Assembly: GCA_027051165.1 (NCBI GenBank)
Contig: JALTZZ010000060.1
Coordinates: 1 to 58,572 of the forward strand
DNA: 58,572 bases
Source: an archaeon
Lineage (GTDB): Archaea > Hydrothermarchaeota > Hydrothermarchaeia > JALTZZ01
Direction: 5' to 3'
The notes below the pieces were generated by a model, which had not been told where the DNA came from, did not search any database, and was given only the letters and a program-made list of their open reading frames with translations. This document shows, one piece after another, positions 16,776 through 25,649 of the stretch. The translations under genes were made by a program, and so were the position numbers. How positions within the stretch are numbered: position 1 is the first letter of the stretch; each line of letters starts with the position of its first letter.

Positions 16776-18409
16776 ATGATATCCTTAAAAAGCTCCTTGA
16801 ATGCGGAATAAATGTATCACCGGAAGTCTTAGAGGAAGTAGAGAGGTTAGATGATAGTATATTGAAAAAAATAATTGAAGAAAAGCCAGTTGTTTTAACC
16901 TTAGAATGTATAGAGAGGATATGCAAAGAAGGTGCTGAAAACAGAAAAGAAAATTTCAGAGGAAAAAACAGCGAAGCAAACTTAAAAGCAGCAGTTCTTG
17001 TGAAAAATATAAGACAGAAGAGAGAGACGAAGAAAAAATCAAAAAAACAGAGGAAACTCGTAAAATCTCTTGATAGTTTTTTTGTTAAAATAAAGGAAGA
17101 TAAAAAAGTGGAAAAAAGAGAAAAGGCTATAAATAAAGATAATTTCAGCACTTCTGGAGGACAAATCTTAGTTTTTAAGAAAAAGAAGGAGTATATAGCT
17201 AAGGAATACGATGAAAAAATTCTTATAAAAAAGGTATTTAAAAATTCAAAGTCTCAAGCAAGCGTTGAAAACTTTTTAAAGTATTTTTTAGAGAGATACG
17301 AAAAAATAGCCAGTATTTTAAGAGAAAGAAATGATATGAAAGATGCTGTAGATATAGTTAATGCTAAGAAGATAGGAAAAGATGTGAAGATAATAGGGAT
17401 GGTGAGCGATATAAAGAGGAGCAAGAACGGCAAGCTTATTCTTGAAGTTGAGGATCCAACCGGCAGCGTTAGGGTTCTTTTAAACGAAAACCATGAAATT
17501 GTTTTTGATGAAGTAATAGGGATTAAGGGGAGCATTAATGGGGATTTTATGATTGCCGACGAAGTAGTTTTTCCGGAGATACCATATAAAAAGATAAACA
17601 GAAGCGAAGAACCAGTAGCGCTTGCTCTAATCTCTGATGTACATCTTGGAAGCATAAAGTTCCTTGAAAGGGAATTTAACAACTTCGTAAAATGGCTCAA
17701 CTTAGAAATAGGAAGTAAGGAGCAGAGGGAACTTGCAAGCAAGGTTAAATATGTTGTTATAGGCGGTGATCTTGTGGATGGAATAGGAATATATCCAGAG
17801 CAGCTTGAGGAACTTATTATAAAGGATATTAAGGAGCAGTATAGAACTCTGTATAAATTCTTAGAAAAAATTCCAGAGCATATTAAAATAATAGTTATTC
17901 CCGGAAATCACGATGCCGTTAGGCAGGCGGAGCCACAGCCAGCAATAAGCAGAGAGTATGCAGAGCAGTTTTACGAGGATGAAAGGATATACATGCTTTC
18001 CAATCCCGCTTTTATAAACATTCACGGCATAGATCTGCTAACGTTTCATGGAAGGAGTTTAGATGATATAATAACAGCAATACCCAATCTGAGCTACAGA
18101 AAGCCTGAGGAGGCAATGAAATTTTTATTAAAAAAGAGACATCTCTGCCCAATTTATGGGGAAAAAGTTCCAATAGCACCTGAGGATAAGGACTACCTTG
18201 TCATAGACGAGGTTCCAGATATACTACATGCAGGGCATGTGCACAGCATAGGTGTTACTACGTATAGAAACGTTCTCGTAGTAAACTCTGGCACGTTCCA
18301 AGAACAGACATCCTTCCAGAAGAAGCACAACATAAATCCAACACCAGCAAAAGTTCCAGTAATAGATCTGCAGACTCTTAATACAAGAATAATGGATTTC
18401 AACTTTTAG
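16772..18409 (+). CDS. polB: DNA polymerase D small subunit (DP1)
   Basis: The 3'-5' exonuclease subunit of the archaeal replicative polymerase D. At 545 residues it has an N-terminal helical domain, a Lys-rich linker (about 70-110), an OB fold with RSKNGKLILEVEDPTGSVRV (about 215), and a calcineurin-like phosphoesterase domain with SDVHLGS (about 287), GGDLVDG (about 330), PGNHD (about 374), FHGRS (about 426) and HAGHVHS (about 487). All metal ligands look intact. The start is TTG overlapping the cdc6 stop, with AGGAGA upstream. The large subunit DP2 is elsewhere. Confidence 0.93.
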   Translation: MNDILKKLLECGINVSPEVLEEVERLDDSILKKIIEEKPVVLTLECIERICKEGAENRKENFRGKNSEANLKAAVLVKNIRQKRETKKKSKKQRKLVKSLDSFFVKIKEDKKVEKREKAINKDNFSTSGGQILVFKKKKEYIAKEYDEKILIKKVFKNSKSQASVENFLKYFLERYEKIASILRERNDMKDAVDIVNAKKIGKDVKIIGMVSDIKRSKNGKLILEVEDPTGSVRVLLNENHEIVFDEVIGIKGSINGDFMIADEVVFPEIPYKKINRSEEPVALALISDVHLGSIKFLEREFNNFVKWLNLEIGSKEQRELASKVKYVVIGGDLVDGIGIYPEQLEELIIKDIKEQYRTLYKFLEKIPEHIKIIVIPGNHDAVRQAEPQPAISREYAEQFYEDERIYMLSNPAFINIHGIDLLTFHGRSLDDIITAIPNLSYRKPEEAMKFLLKKRHLCPIYGEKVPIAPEDKDYLVIDEVPDILHAGHVHSIGVTTYRNVLVVNSGTFQEQTSFQKKHNINPTPAKVPVIDLQTLNTRIMDFNF

Positions 18410-18413
18410 CACT

Positions 18414-19310
18414 ATGATAGAGGTTTTTTTTGTTTCTCTTCTTTCATTTGTCCTTACATATACAACAACCCCGTATTTTATAAAATATTTTAAAAAGAAG
18501 GGTTTGGTTGGAATTGATATTCATAAAGAAAAGAAGCATGAAGTCCCTGAGAACTGCGGGATTTCTATATTTTTGAGCTATCTTCTCTCATTATTAATTC
18601 TTTTCTTACTGTTGAACGAAAAAAGAATTATCCTTGTTCTTTTACTCGTTTTTATCATAGGACTTCTTGGAATTTTGGACAGATATAGAAGATTCAGCCC
18701 AAAAGAAAAAATGATATACTTTACTCTTGTGGGAGCTCCCTTAGCATTCTTTGGAGAGGGAAGTGAAGCACTTGCTCTTCCTATACTTTTCATGGCGGCA
18801 ACAAACTTCACAAACATGCTTGCTGGTTTTAACGGCTTAGAAATAGGGTTGGGCTTTATATCGGCTATTTCTCTTGCACTTATAGGATTCTTTGAAAACG
18901 ATCTGTTTATTTTAGCGGTATCTCTACCCCTCGCTCTATCGGCACTTGCATTTTTAAGATACAACTTCTATCCAGCCAAGGCTTTTCCCGGTGATGTTGG
19001 AACCTTAATATTCGGTGCGGCAATATTCTCTGCAATAGCCTTAACAAAGAAATATTTCGCTCTCCTTCTATTTGCACCACACTTTTTAGATGCATTTTTA
19101 AAGTTTATAAGTGCTGGCATCTTGGTAAAAGAAAAATATGCTCCAACGGAGATAAAGGATGGAAAGCTGATATATGCTGGAGGTTACCTCTCCCTGCCAA
19201 GGTTTATTTTAAAAATAAAGCCCATGCACGAAAAAAATCTTGTTATAACGATATGGCTCATAGAGATCTTCTTTAGCATGCTTGTGGTTATATACTATGC
19301 CTATCATTGA
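18414..19310 (+). CDS. GlcNAc-1-phosphate transferase (GT4, DPAGT1/MraY-like)
   Basis: An integral membrane polyprenyl-phosphate sugar-1-phosphate transferase of 298 residues and many transmembrane helices. Family motifs: TNFTNMLAGFNGLEIGLG (about 138, the Asn-rich/DG loop), ILDRYRRF (about 83) and FPGDVGTLIFG (about 188). It probably starts N-glycan or surface-glycan lipid assembly (AglH-type). It follows DP1 by 4 bp, so it could be cotranscribed, and converges with the ATP-grasp gene with a 23-bp 3' overlap. Confidence 0.85.
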   Translation: MIEVFFVSLLSFVLTYTTTPYFIKYFKKKGLVGIDIHKEKKHEVPENCGISIFLSYLLSLLILFLLLNEKRIILVLLLVFIIGLLGILDRYRRFSPKEKMIYFTLVGAPLAFFGEGSEALALPILFMAATNFTNMLAGFNGLEIGLGFISAISLALIGFFENDLFILAVSLPLALSALAFLRYNFYPAKAFPGDVGTLIFGAAIFSAIALTKKYFALLLFAPHFLDAFLKFISAGILVKEKYAPTEIKDGKLIYAGGYLSLPRFILKIKPMHEKNLVITIWLIEIFFSMLVVIYYAYH

Positions 19311-20280
19311 TTTCTTCCAGAGCCAAGCAAAGTTTATCTATTTTGACAAAACAACGATTCTCATAGTTATTAGTCTTTAAAATTCTTACAGACTTTCTTG
19401 GAAATTTTATCTCGAACCTTTCCTTATAATAGTTCTTGAAAATTATCTCTGAGATGTTGTATCCATAAACCTTCTCAAAAGCTACAACAGAAGTAGTTAT
19501 TCTCGGATTTATTTCAATAACAAAAACGGTGTCGTTACTAACTATAAAATCTACACCAACGTATCCAAAGAGGTCAAATCTTTCAACGGATTTAAAAATT
19601 GGTTCTAAATCAACACCGCTGGATACTTCTCCGGGAACTACAATTTCTTTTAGCTTAAAATTTGATTTTTTTGATAGAATCTGCCTATTTATACTAATTA
19701 ATTTTATTTCATCTCCAACAATCAAGCTTGCACTCATATCAATGCCATCAACGAATTCCTGAACTATATATCCTTCCGGTATTCTTTCCATGTCCTTCTC
19801 GGACCTTACAATAAAAATTCCTTCACAAGAGCAAGAAACTCTCGGCTTTGCAACAAAAGGCAGATTTAGAGAAGTTTTACCATTAAAAATTTCTGTTCTT
19901 GGAGAAAAATTTTTAATTTTCTTGTATGTTAAATATTTATCTGAAGTTTCAAAAACTCCTCTTGAAGGAGAGCCCAAATTTTTTGATCCGGTTTTTTCAA
20001 TTATCTTTGTTAATTTGTAAAGTAGGCCGTCGTCTTCTGGAGCAACTATCAAAGAAAAGTCCGAACTTTCGGCAAATTTGATGAAAACATCTATAACATC
20101 TTTGTTCTTAAAAAAGTTAAGGGAAAAAGGGATATCTTTTCTTAATGTAAAGGTTTTTACGGTAGAAAATTTTTTAAATCCTTCATAGAGAGATTTAAAC
20201 ATGCCAATACCCTCTAAAAGAATGTCCCTTGGCAATGGATCGTTTGAACATGTTGCGTGCTCGTATAGAAAAACGTTCAT
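19288..20280 (-). CDS. ATP-grasp ligase, MfnD-like (COG1821)
   Basis: 330 residues with an N-terminal MNVFLYEHAT start typical of tyramine-glutamate ligase relatives. The ATP-grasp core has LPFVAKPRVSCSCEGI (about 140), YIVQEFVDGIDMSASL (about 171) and the metal-binding VFVIEINPRITTS (about 253). MfnD joins glutamate to tyramine in methanofuran synthesis, a cofactor used by methanogens and Archaeoglobi. The exact substrate is not proved by sequence. The gene overlaps the converging glycosyltransferase by 23 bp. Confidence 0.72.
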   Translation of the reverse strand: MNVFLYEHATCSNDPLPRDILLEGIGMFKSLYEGFKKFSTVKTFTLRKDIPFSLNFFKNKDVIDVFIKFAESSDFSLIVAPEDDGLLYKLTKIIEKTGSKNLGSPSRGVFETSDKYLTYKKIKNFSPRTEIFNGKTSLNLPFVAKPRVSCSCEGIFIVRSEKDMERIPEGYIVQEFVDGIDMSASLIVGDEIKLISINRQILSKKSNFKLKEIVVPGEVSSGVDLEPIFKSVERFDLFGYVGVDFIVSNDTVFVIEINPRITTSVVAFEKVYGYNISEIIFKNYYKERFEIKFPRKSVRILKTNNYENRCFVKIDKLCLALEEINDRHSI

Positions 20281-20317
20281 AAACCTTATTTATTATATTA
20301 ACAACTTTTAAAATGTT

Positions 20318-21148
20318 ATGCATAGATTTCTTTGCATGAAAAAGGGTGGATTAAAGAGAAAGCCTTGGCTGCTATTTTTGTTCTTCTTTACTCAAATTCT
20401 TCTTGCACTCTGCACCGAAAAAGAGGATAATGTAGTTCTGTGGGATGACTACCATAGTGGAGTGTTTCCTCCATGGGAATTCAGCAAATTCGGAAAAATT
20501 ATAGAAAATAAGGGAGGAAAAATAATTTATCTGACCGAAGGGATTGAGAATGTGAAAGGAAAAGCACTTATAATTTGTGGACCAAAAAGAATGTTTACGA
20601 GAGAAGATATAGAAAAGATTAAGGATTTTGTAGAAAATGGGGGAAGAGTTTTGATCTTGGTTCATATACCTCCTTCAATAAATCTTGGAACCCTTCTTTC
20701 CGAGCTCGGTTTCTCCTATGGAAGTGCGGTTGTTTATCAAATAAAGGATGGAAAATTTTCTCAAGATATAGTTGTAAAAGTGTTTAATGGAGAATTTAAG
20801 CAGAATTTGTTTAAAGAAGTTGAAAAAATAACAGTTTATGGAGGGTTTTACATAAACAATGCAATAGCATGTGCAGATGGTTATGCTGATATAAATAAGG
20901 ACGGAATTCTATCTGAGGAAGAAAAAAGATACTATGGGATTGTAGGATACAAAAAAATCGGAAGAGGGGAAGTCCTTGTTATAACGGATGATGCAATGTT
21001 CTTGGACAGATACATAAGCTCTGCGGACAACACAAAATTTGCAGAAAACATAGCGGAGTGGCTTTTGGGAAAAATAAGCTTGTCATGGGCCCGCCCGGAT
21101 TCGAACCGGGGACCTTCTCCGTGTCAGGGAGACGTCATAACCACCTAG
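20318..21148 (+). CDS. DUF4350-like secreted/membrane protein with EF-hand loop
   Basis: An N-terminal hydrophobic segment (PWLLFLFFFTQILLALC) is followed by an alpha/beta domain similar to DUF4350/GATase-like sensors (LIICGPKRMFTREDIEKIKDF). A canonical calcium loop, DINKDGILSEEE, occurs near residue 190. The preferred start may be the internal ATG at 20336 (MKKGGLKRK). The last roughly 20 codons run antisense through tRNA-Val, producing the well-known tRNA ghost peptide, so the natural terminus is uncertain. The role is unknown. Confidence 0.6.
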   Translation: MHRFLCMKKGGLKRKPWLLFLFFFTQILLALCTEKEDNVVLWDDYHSGVFPPWEFSKFGKIIENKGGKIIYLTEGIENVKGKALIICGPKRMFTREDIEKIKDFVENGGRVLILVHIPPSINLGTLLSELGFSYGSAVVYQIKDGKFSQDIVVKVFNGEFKQNLFKEVEKITVYGGFYINNAIACADGYADINKDGILSEEEKRYYGIVGYKKIGRGEVLVITDDAMFLDRYISSADNTKFAENIAEWLLGKISLSWARPDSNRGPSPCQGDVITT

Positions 21149-21159
21149 ACCACGGGCCC
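21086..21159 (-). tRNA. tRNA-Val (GAC)
   Basis: Minus-strand cloverleaf: acceptor GGGCCCG/CGGGCCC, anticodon stem TCTCC/GGAGA with loop CTGACAC (anticodon GAC), T-arm GGTTCGAATCC, discriminator A, no encoded CCA. No intron is seen. The plus-strand DUF4350-like ORF reads 63 bp into its 3' part in antisense. Confidence 0.93.
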
Positions 21160-21221
21160 TAGGGAACTAATGAAAAAGCAAAGCGTGCCAAGTGCAAATA
21201 ATTTAATAGGTGATTAATAAA

Positions 21222-22217
21222 ATGCTTAAAGAAGCTCTTCTTTACGAAAAACTAAAAAATGAAAAGGTAAGATGCAAGCTCTGCGAGAGAAGATGTGTAA
21301 TAGAAAATAATAGAACTGGATACTGCAAGACAAGAAAGAACATTAATGGAAGGCTTTATACTCTTGTTTATGGAGATTTAAGTGCAATTGAGTCGAGACC
21401 TATAGAAATAAAACCTTTTTATCATTATTATCCCGGAACATCATCCATGACGTTTTCAACGTGGAGCTGCAACTTCCCATGCCCTTGGTGTCAAAACTGG
21501 CATATATCAAAAGCAGAGCCGAAGGGAAGCTATATATCACCAGAGGAAGTAGTTTCAGCAGCTTTGAGAGCCGGAGATAGGGGCTTGTGTGCGAGCTTTC
21601 AAGAGCCAACACTTCTCTTTGAGTTCTGCATAGACACGTTCAAGCTTGGCAAGAAAGAGGGACTTTATTCATGCTACGTCTCAAACGGATACATGAGCAT
21701 AGAAGCCCTTGAAATGCTGAAAAACTCTGGAATGTCGGGAATAAATATTGATGTAAAGGGGGATGAAGAAGTTTATAGAAGGATATTAAATGCAGATGTC
21801 AACGTTGTTTGGAGAAATGCGGAAAAAGCAAAGAAGCTTGGCATGCATGTGGAAATAGTATGCTTAATTGTAACGGGAATAAACGATAGCGAAGACTTTA
21901 TAGAATGGGTTGTGGACATGCATCTAAGAAGACTTGGTGAGGAAATTCCTATACATTTTAACAGATACTATCCTGCCTACAAGTATAGAAGAGAACCAAC
22001 CCCGCTGAGCATACTTGAAAAAGCATATAGAACAGCTAAAAGAGAAGGTATAAGCTATGTCTATATAGGAAACGTTAATATAAGCAAATACGAGAGCACA
22101 TATTGCCCAAGTTGCGGAGAACTTTTAATAAAACGGCATGGGTATAGAATACTTTCATATAAAATTAAGGATAAAAAATGTCCAAAGTGTGGCAGAGAGA
22201 TTTATATATTTGACTGA
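21222..22217 (+). CDS. amrS: AmmeMemoRadiSam-type radical SAM enzyme
   Basis: A radical SAM protein (about 331 residues) of the PflA-activase-like AmrS group. The N-terminal Cys motif CKLCERRC (about 18) is followed by the radical SAM site CNFPCPWCQ (about 80) and a C-terminal zinc-ribbon-like CPSC...CPKC. The AmmeMemoRadiSam set also contains an AMMECR1 and a Memo protein, neither in this window. The ORF starts at GTG 21210, but ATG 21222 is preferred because AGGTGA lies 8 nt before it. The substrate is unknown. Confidence 0.85.
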   Translation: MLKEALLYEKLKNEKVRCKLCERRCVIENNRTGYCKTRKNINGRLYTLVYGDLSAIESRPIEIKPFYHYYPGTSSMTFSTWSCNFPCPWCQNWHISKAEPKGSYISPEEVVSAALRAGDRGLCASFQEPTLLFEFCIDTFKLGKKEGLYSCYVSNGYMSIEALEMLKNSGMSGINIDVKGDEEVYRRILNADVNVVWRNAEKAKKLGMHVEIVCLIVTGINDSEDFIEWVVDMHLRRLGEEIPIHFNRYYPAYKYRREPTPLSILEKAYRTAKREGISYVYIGNVNISKYESTYCPSCGELLIKRHGYRILSYKIKDKKCPKCGREIYIFD

Positions 22218-22514
22218 TCACTCTTTTAACGGGATTCCCTCTGGAGCAGCGTGGCACTTACTACAATCAGCTTTTGTATGGCAGTCTCTGCACAGAAATT
22301 TATGCCCGCCTCTGTATTCTTCTTTTAAAATTGTTGGATGCTTTTCCTTAATAACATCAAGAGCAAATGACTCGTGGCATGTGCTACATTCTTTTTCTGC
22401 ATGGGGCTTACTTTCATCCTTGCTTGGAGAAACACCTTGCTTCTGGGACTGTGTGCACATCGAAAACGCTCCAAGGACAAAAACACAGAACAGAACGGCT
22501 AACAATGCCCTCAT
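22218..22514 (-). CDS. Small triheme c-type cytochrome, exported
   Basis: 98 residues with an N-terminal hydrophobic export signal (LLAVLFCVFVLGAFSMC), possibly a lipoprotein Cys at FSMC, then three haem sites: CSTCH, CRDCH and CSKCH. The C-terminus PEGIPLKE is short. It is a likely extracytoplasmic electron carrier. It is a clear relative of the next cytochrome gene (shared KCHAAP after the third haem), so the two are a duplicated pair. It abuts the amrS stop with no spacing, convergent. Confidence 0.85.
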   Translation of the reverse strand: MRALLAVLFCVFVLGAFSMCTQSQKQGVSPSKDESKPHAEKECSTCHESFALDVIKEKHPTILKEEYRGGHKFLCRDCHTKADCSKCHAAPEGIPLKE

Positions 22515-22596
22515 GAAATAATATTTAATCGCTTATACTATATAAATTTATCGCTACTGCAAACAAATAAAATAAAAAAATTAAAGAGTTAAGAAG

Positions 22597-22965
22597 TTAC
22601 TGTATGAAATCTGGAGCTGCGTGGCACTTGCTGCACGTATCCTTGTTATGACACTCTTTGCACATGTCTTTGTGCATTGCAAACTTCTCAAAAGCGGTTT
22701 TGTGCTTCATTCTGAAGTCATCAACTGTTGGTGCATTATGGCACGAGCCACACTTATCTGGGGCATGTAAAGCTGGCTGAGCTTGAGGAGCCTGTTCAGC
22801 TGGTTTTTCCTCAGCGGGTGCAGCTTTCTGTTCTACAGGAGCTTGGGCAGGAGCTTTTTCCTCAGCAGCGGGTGCTTTTTCCTCTGGAAGCTTGCCTGCT
22901 TGCCCACAAGCTGCGAAGAGCAGTAGCACGCCTATAGCAAGGAATACGGCAATCCCCCTCATCAA
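22597..22965 (-). CDS. Triheme lipoprotein cytochrome c with Pro/Ala-rich tether
   Basis: 122 residues: lipobox LFAACG near residue 19, then a Pro/Ala/Glu-rich spacer (EEKAPAAEEKAPAQ type, about 25-65), then three haem motifs CGSCH, CKECH and CSKCH. The flexible tether would hold the haem module off the membrane, suited to electron hand-off at the cell surface. Met at 22965 and 22962 are both possible starts. It lies 82 bp upstream of its triheme paralogue on the same strand, probably one unit. Confidence 0.87.
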   Translation of the reverse strand: MMRGIAVFLAIGVLLLFAACGQAGKLPEEKAPAAEEKAPAQAPVEQKAAPAEEKPAEQAPQAQPALHAPDKCGSCHNAPTVDDFRMKHKTAFEKFAMHKDMCKECHNKDTCSKCHAAPDFIQ

Positions 22966-23199
22966 AGTATAAATGAAAGCAATTCATTGATAAATTTTTT
23001 CATTGTAGAGTATAAAACCTATGTATATAGAAAAGTAAAAAAACGATTAAATAATTTATAATGTATAACAATCAACAGAGAAGAATTTCTACTAAAAGAG
23101 GTTTTATCGAAGAATAAAGAGGATATTTATTAAAATGCTGAGATAAAAAAATATTATAATAGTGTGCAAACAAAAAACTTTTTAGCGAAAGGAATCGGC

Positions 23200-23481
23200 A
23201 TGTATTTAAAATTTGAAAATGTCGTTAAAAAACAAAACTATGCTATGAAAGAGCTTGACGATGTAAAAAGAAGTGCAGAAAGAATCTTAGAAGAACTTTC
23301 ATCGTTGTTGGCTGATATAGAACTTAAAGAGAAATACTACGTTATAGAAGAAAAAAACATCTATAGAAGTGATGATAAGCCAAAAAAGAAGAATTTTAAA
23401 GAAGAATTAAGGAAAAATGCACCAAGAATGGATGAGGAGGGTTATATAATAACGGAAGTTGGGGCGTGGATAGAGCAGTAA
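23200..23481 (+). CDS. GatC-related small protein (tentative)
   Basis: A 93-residue charged helical protein: KELDDVKRSAERILEELSSLL, then YYVIEEKNIYR and a C-terminal NAPRMDEEGYIITEVGAW. This layout resembles the archaeal GatC-related family (aspartyl/glutamyl-tRNA amidotransferase subunit C-like) but lacks a decisive motif. The ORF opens at GTG 23164. ATG 23200 has AAAGGA upstream and ATG 23248 would give the usual short form. gatA and gatB are not adjacent. Confidence 0.45.
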   Translation: MYLKFENVVKKQNYAMKELDDVKRSAERILEELSSLLADIELKEKYYVIEEKNIYRSDDKPKKKNFKEELRKNAPRMDEEGYIITEVGAWIEQ

Positions 23482-23506
23482 AAACAGAAAAAGGAGAATT
23501 TAAGAA

Positions 23507-24349
23507 ATGGACGAAATAAATAAAGCATTTAATCTTTATAAGGAAAATTTAAAGATAATTTTTCCAAGATTTTTTGAGGTAATGTTTCTTTTACTTTTTT
23601 TTATGTTTGTTTTTGCATCATCAGTTGGATTTAACATGTTTATGCAGCCGTATCCAGAAGATTTCGTTCTCGAAGAAGAAGCTCTTGTAAAAAATGAGAG
23701 AAGTTTAATACTGCTCGCAGTTATATTTCCAATTCTATACTTATATGTAAATTCAGCAGCAAATTCAGCAATAATAAACATGAGCATAGCCGCAAATAGA
23801 GGTGAAAAGGCGGATTTTTCACACGGAATTCATGGAGTTAAAAAATTTTCCTTTAAAATATTCTTATTCCAAATTTTTAGAATAGTAGTTCTAATAGTTT
23901 TCATGCTCGTGTTTCTCGTGCTAACGGTGTTGATGACGGGTATAGAGAGAGGCATAGAAAGCATAGAAGGAATGCTTTTTCGCATTATTTTCATGATAAT
24001 TATAGTTTTGCTAATTTATGGGATATTTTATGCGTTTACACTATTAACTCCGCAATATATCGTCCTCGGATTTGGATTTGTTGAGGCTATGGAGAACAGC
24101 ATAAGATACGTTAGAAGAAACATATTAAAAATTATTATTTACGGCCTCCTTGTTCTTTTTGGCATGATATTGATTTCAATTATTCCAGCAATTATTTCCT
24201 ACCCAATAGTTTTTGCCTCTAAGATGGCTGCGAACATTGTAAATATCTTCACAACGTTTCTGCTGATAGTTTTGATAACACCATACTTCGAGGTTCTCAA
24301 GACGGTAATGGTGCTTGAATATGAAAAAGATAGCAATAATAGGTGGTAG
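23507..24349 (+). CDS. Polytopic membrane protein (DUF7847-like)
   Basis: 280 residues with an amphipathic N-terminus (DEINKAFNLYKENLKIIFPRF) and about six hydrophobic helices. It resembles archaeal DUF7847/GPDP-membrane-domain-like proteins of unknown function, in which the start AFNLYKENL is a common element. It has no catalytic motif. It overlaps tyrA by about 29 nt, so the two are translationally coupled. A link to aromatic amino acid synthesis is only positional. Confidence 0.6.
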   Translation: MDEINKAFNLYKENLKIIFPRFFEVMFLLLFFMFVFASSVGFNMFMQPYPEDFVLEEEALVKNERSLILLAVIFPILYLYVNSAANSAIINMSIAANRGEKADFSHGIHGVKKFSFKIFLFQIFRIVVLIVFMLVFLVLTVLMTGIERGIESIEGMLFRIIFMIIIVLLIYGIFYAFTLLTPQYIVLGFGFVEAMENSIRYVRRNILKIIIYGLLVLFGMILISIIPAIISYPIVFASKMAANIVNIFTTFLLIVLITPYFEVLKTVMVLEYEKDSNNRW

Positions 24350-25643
24350 CGGAGAATTTGGAAGAGTTTTTGCAAAAATATTTAAGGAACAAGGTTTTTA
24401 TGTAACAATTACCGATGTTGATTTTGAAAAGGCTAAAAGAGCTGCAAAAGAGCTTGGAGTTGATGTTAAGAGCAATGCTGAAGCTACAAAGGAGAGCGAT
24501 ATTGTTATAATTTCTGTGAGCATAAATAAAACTGTAGATGCGATAAAAGAAGTTGCACCTCTCGTTAGGGAAGGCTCCCTTCTTATGGATTTTACCTCAG
24601 TAAAGCTTGAGCCTTGCAGAGCAATGGAAAAATACGCAAGCAAGGGCGTGGAAATTATAGGATTGCATCCAATGTTTGGACCGAGGATAACAAGCTTAGA
24701 AGGGCAAGTTTTTGTTGTTACTCCTGTAAGACCAAAAAATATAGAGGAAAGTAATTGGTGGAGGAGCTTTCTTAAACCATTTCTTGAAAAAAACAGGGCG
24801 AGGTATATTATAACAACACCAGAAGAGCACGACAGAATAATGAGCGTTGTTCAAGCATTAACGCATTTTGTCTATATTTCTGTAGCTTCAACACTTAAAG
24901 AATTAAACTTTAACGTAAAAGAATCGAGAAAATACGCTTCACCAATATATGAGCTCATGATAGACCTTATAGCGAGAATTGTTGGGCAGAATCCTTGGCT
25001 CTATGCATATATCCAGATGCTCAATCCATATACGAAAGAGGTTCATGAGGTCTTCTTAAAAAAAGTTAAGGAGCTTAGGGAAATAGTTTCAAAGGGTGAA
25101 GTAGAGAGGTTTGTGAAGATTATGGGTAGCGCTGCAAAGCACATGGGAGATATAAGCACAAGCATGGGAAGAAGCGATAAGGCTATTCTTGCACTAAATC
25201 AAGAGCTAAAAAAACTGAGTAACAGCATAGGAAAAGAAGTAGCATTAAAGCACATATACTCGAATAAAGTCCATATAGGGATTGTTGAAAGTGTAAATCC
25301 AGAATTCGTTGTTTTAAAATCAAAAAAAGGAAAAATTAACCTTAAAATATCAAACGTAGAGCTTCTTGATGAAGATGAGCTGTTTAAAATAAAAAGCAGA
25401 ATTTTACCTAAAGAAGTAAGGGATTACAGTATTTTAATCCCAGAAGGTGCGGATGAAAATTACATTGCAAATTTAATAAAAAATATTGACAAAAGAATTG
25501 TTGAATGTAGGGTTGTTGATATATATAGAGGAGAACAGATACCTGAAGGTTATAAAAGCGTTACTTTTAGAATAAAAGCTTTTGAATTTGATTTTAAAAA
25601 AATAGATAAATTTATTAGAGCACTTGGATATAGGATTAGATAG
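24321..25643 (+). CDS. tyrA: Prephenate dehydrogenase with C-terminal FDX-ACB-like domain
   Basis: NAD-linked prephenate dehydrogenase of tyrosine synthesis: Rossmann GGSGEFGRVF at the N-terminus, LMDFTSVK (about 90), GLHPMFGP with the catalytic His (about 115) and ALTHFVYIS (about 174). About 440 residues, longer than plain TyrA. The last 75 residues contain VVDIYRGEQIPEGYKSVTFR, which resembles the ferredoxin-fold anticodon-binding domain at the end of PheRS beta. It may serve as a regulatory ACT-like module. ATG 24321 is preferred over TTG 24315. Confidence 0.85.
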   Translation: MKKIAIIGGSGEFGRVFAKIFKEQGFYVTITDVDFEKAKRAAKELGVDVKSNAEATKESDIVIISVSINKTVDAIKEVAPLVREGSLLMDFTSVKLEPCRAMEKYASKGVEIIGLHPMFGPRITSLEGQVFVVTPVRPKNIEESNWWRSFLKPFLEKNRARYIITTPEEHDRIMSVVQALTHFVYISVASTLKELNFNVKESRKYASPIYELMIDLIARIVGQNPWLYAYIQMLNPYTKEVHEVFLKKVKELREIVSKGEVERFVKIMGSAAKHMGDISTSMGRSDKAILALNQELKKLSNSIGKEVALKHIYSNKVHIGIVESVNPEFVVLKSKKGKINLKISNVELLDEDELFKIKSRILPKEVRDYSILIPEGADENYIANLIKNIDKRIVECRVVDIYRGEQIPEGYKSVTFRIKAFEFDFKKIDKFIRALGYRIR

Positions 25644-25649
25644 AAAATA

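Noticed and set aside
20318-21148. C-terminal ARPDSNRGPSP peptide as a real conserved domain
   Set aside because: This peptide is the standard antisense translation of a tRNA T-arm and acceptor. It reflects tRNA-Val, not protein homology.
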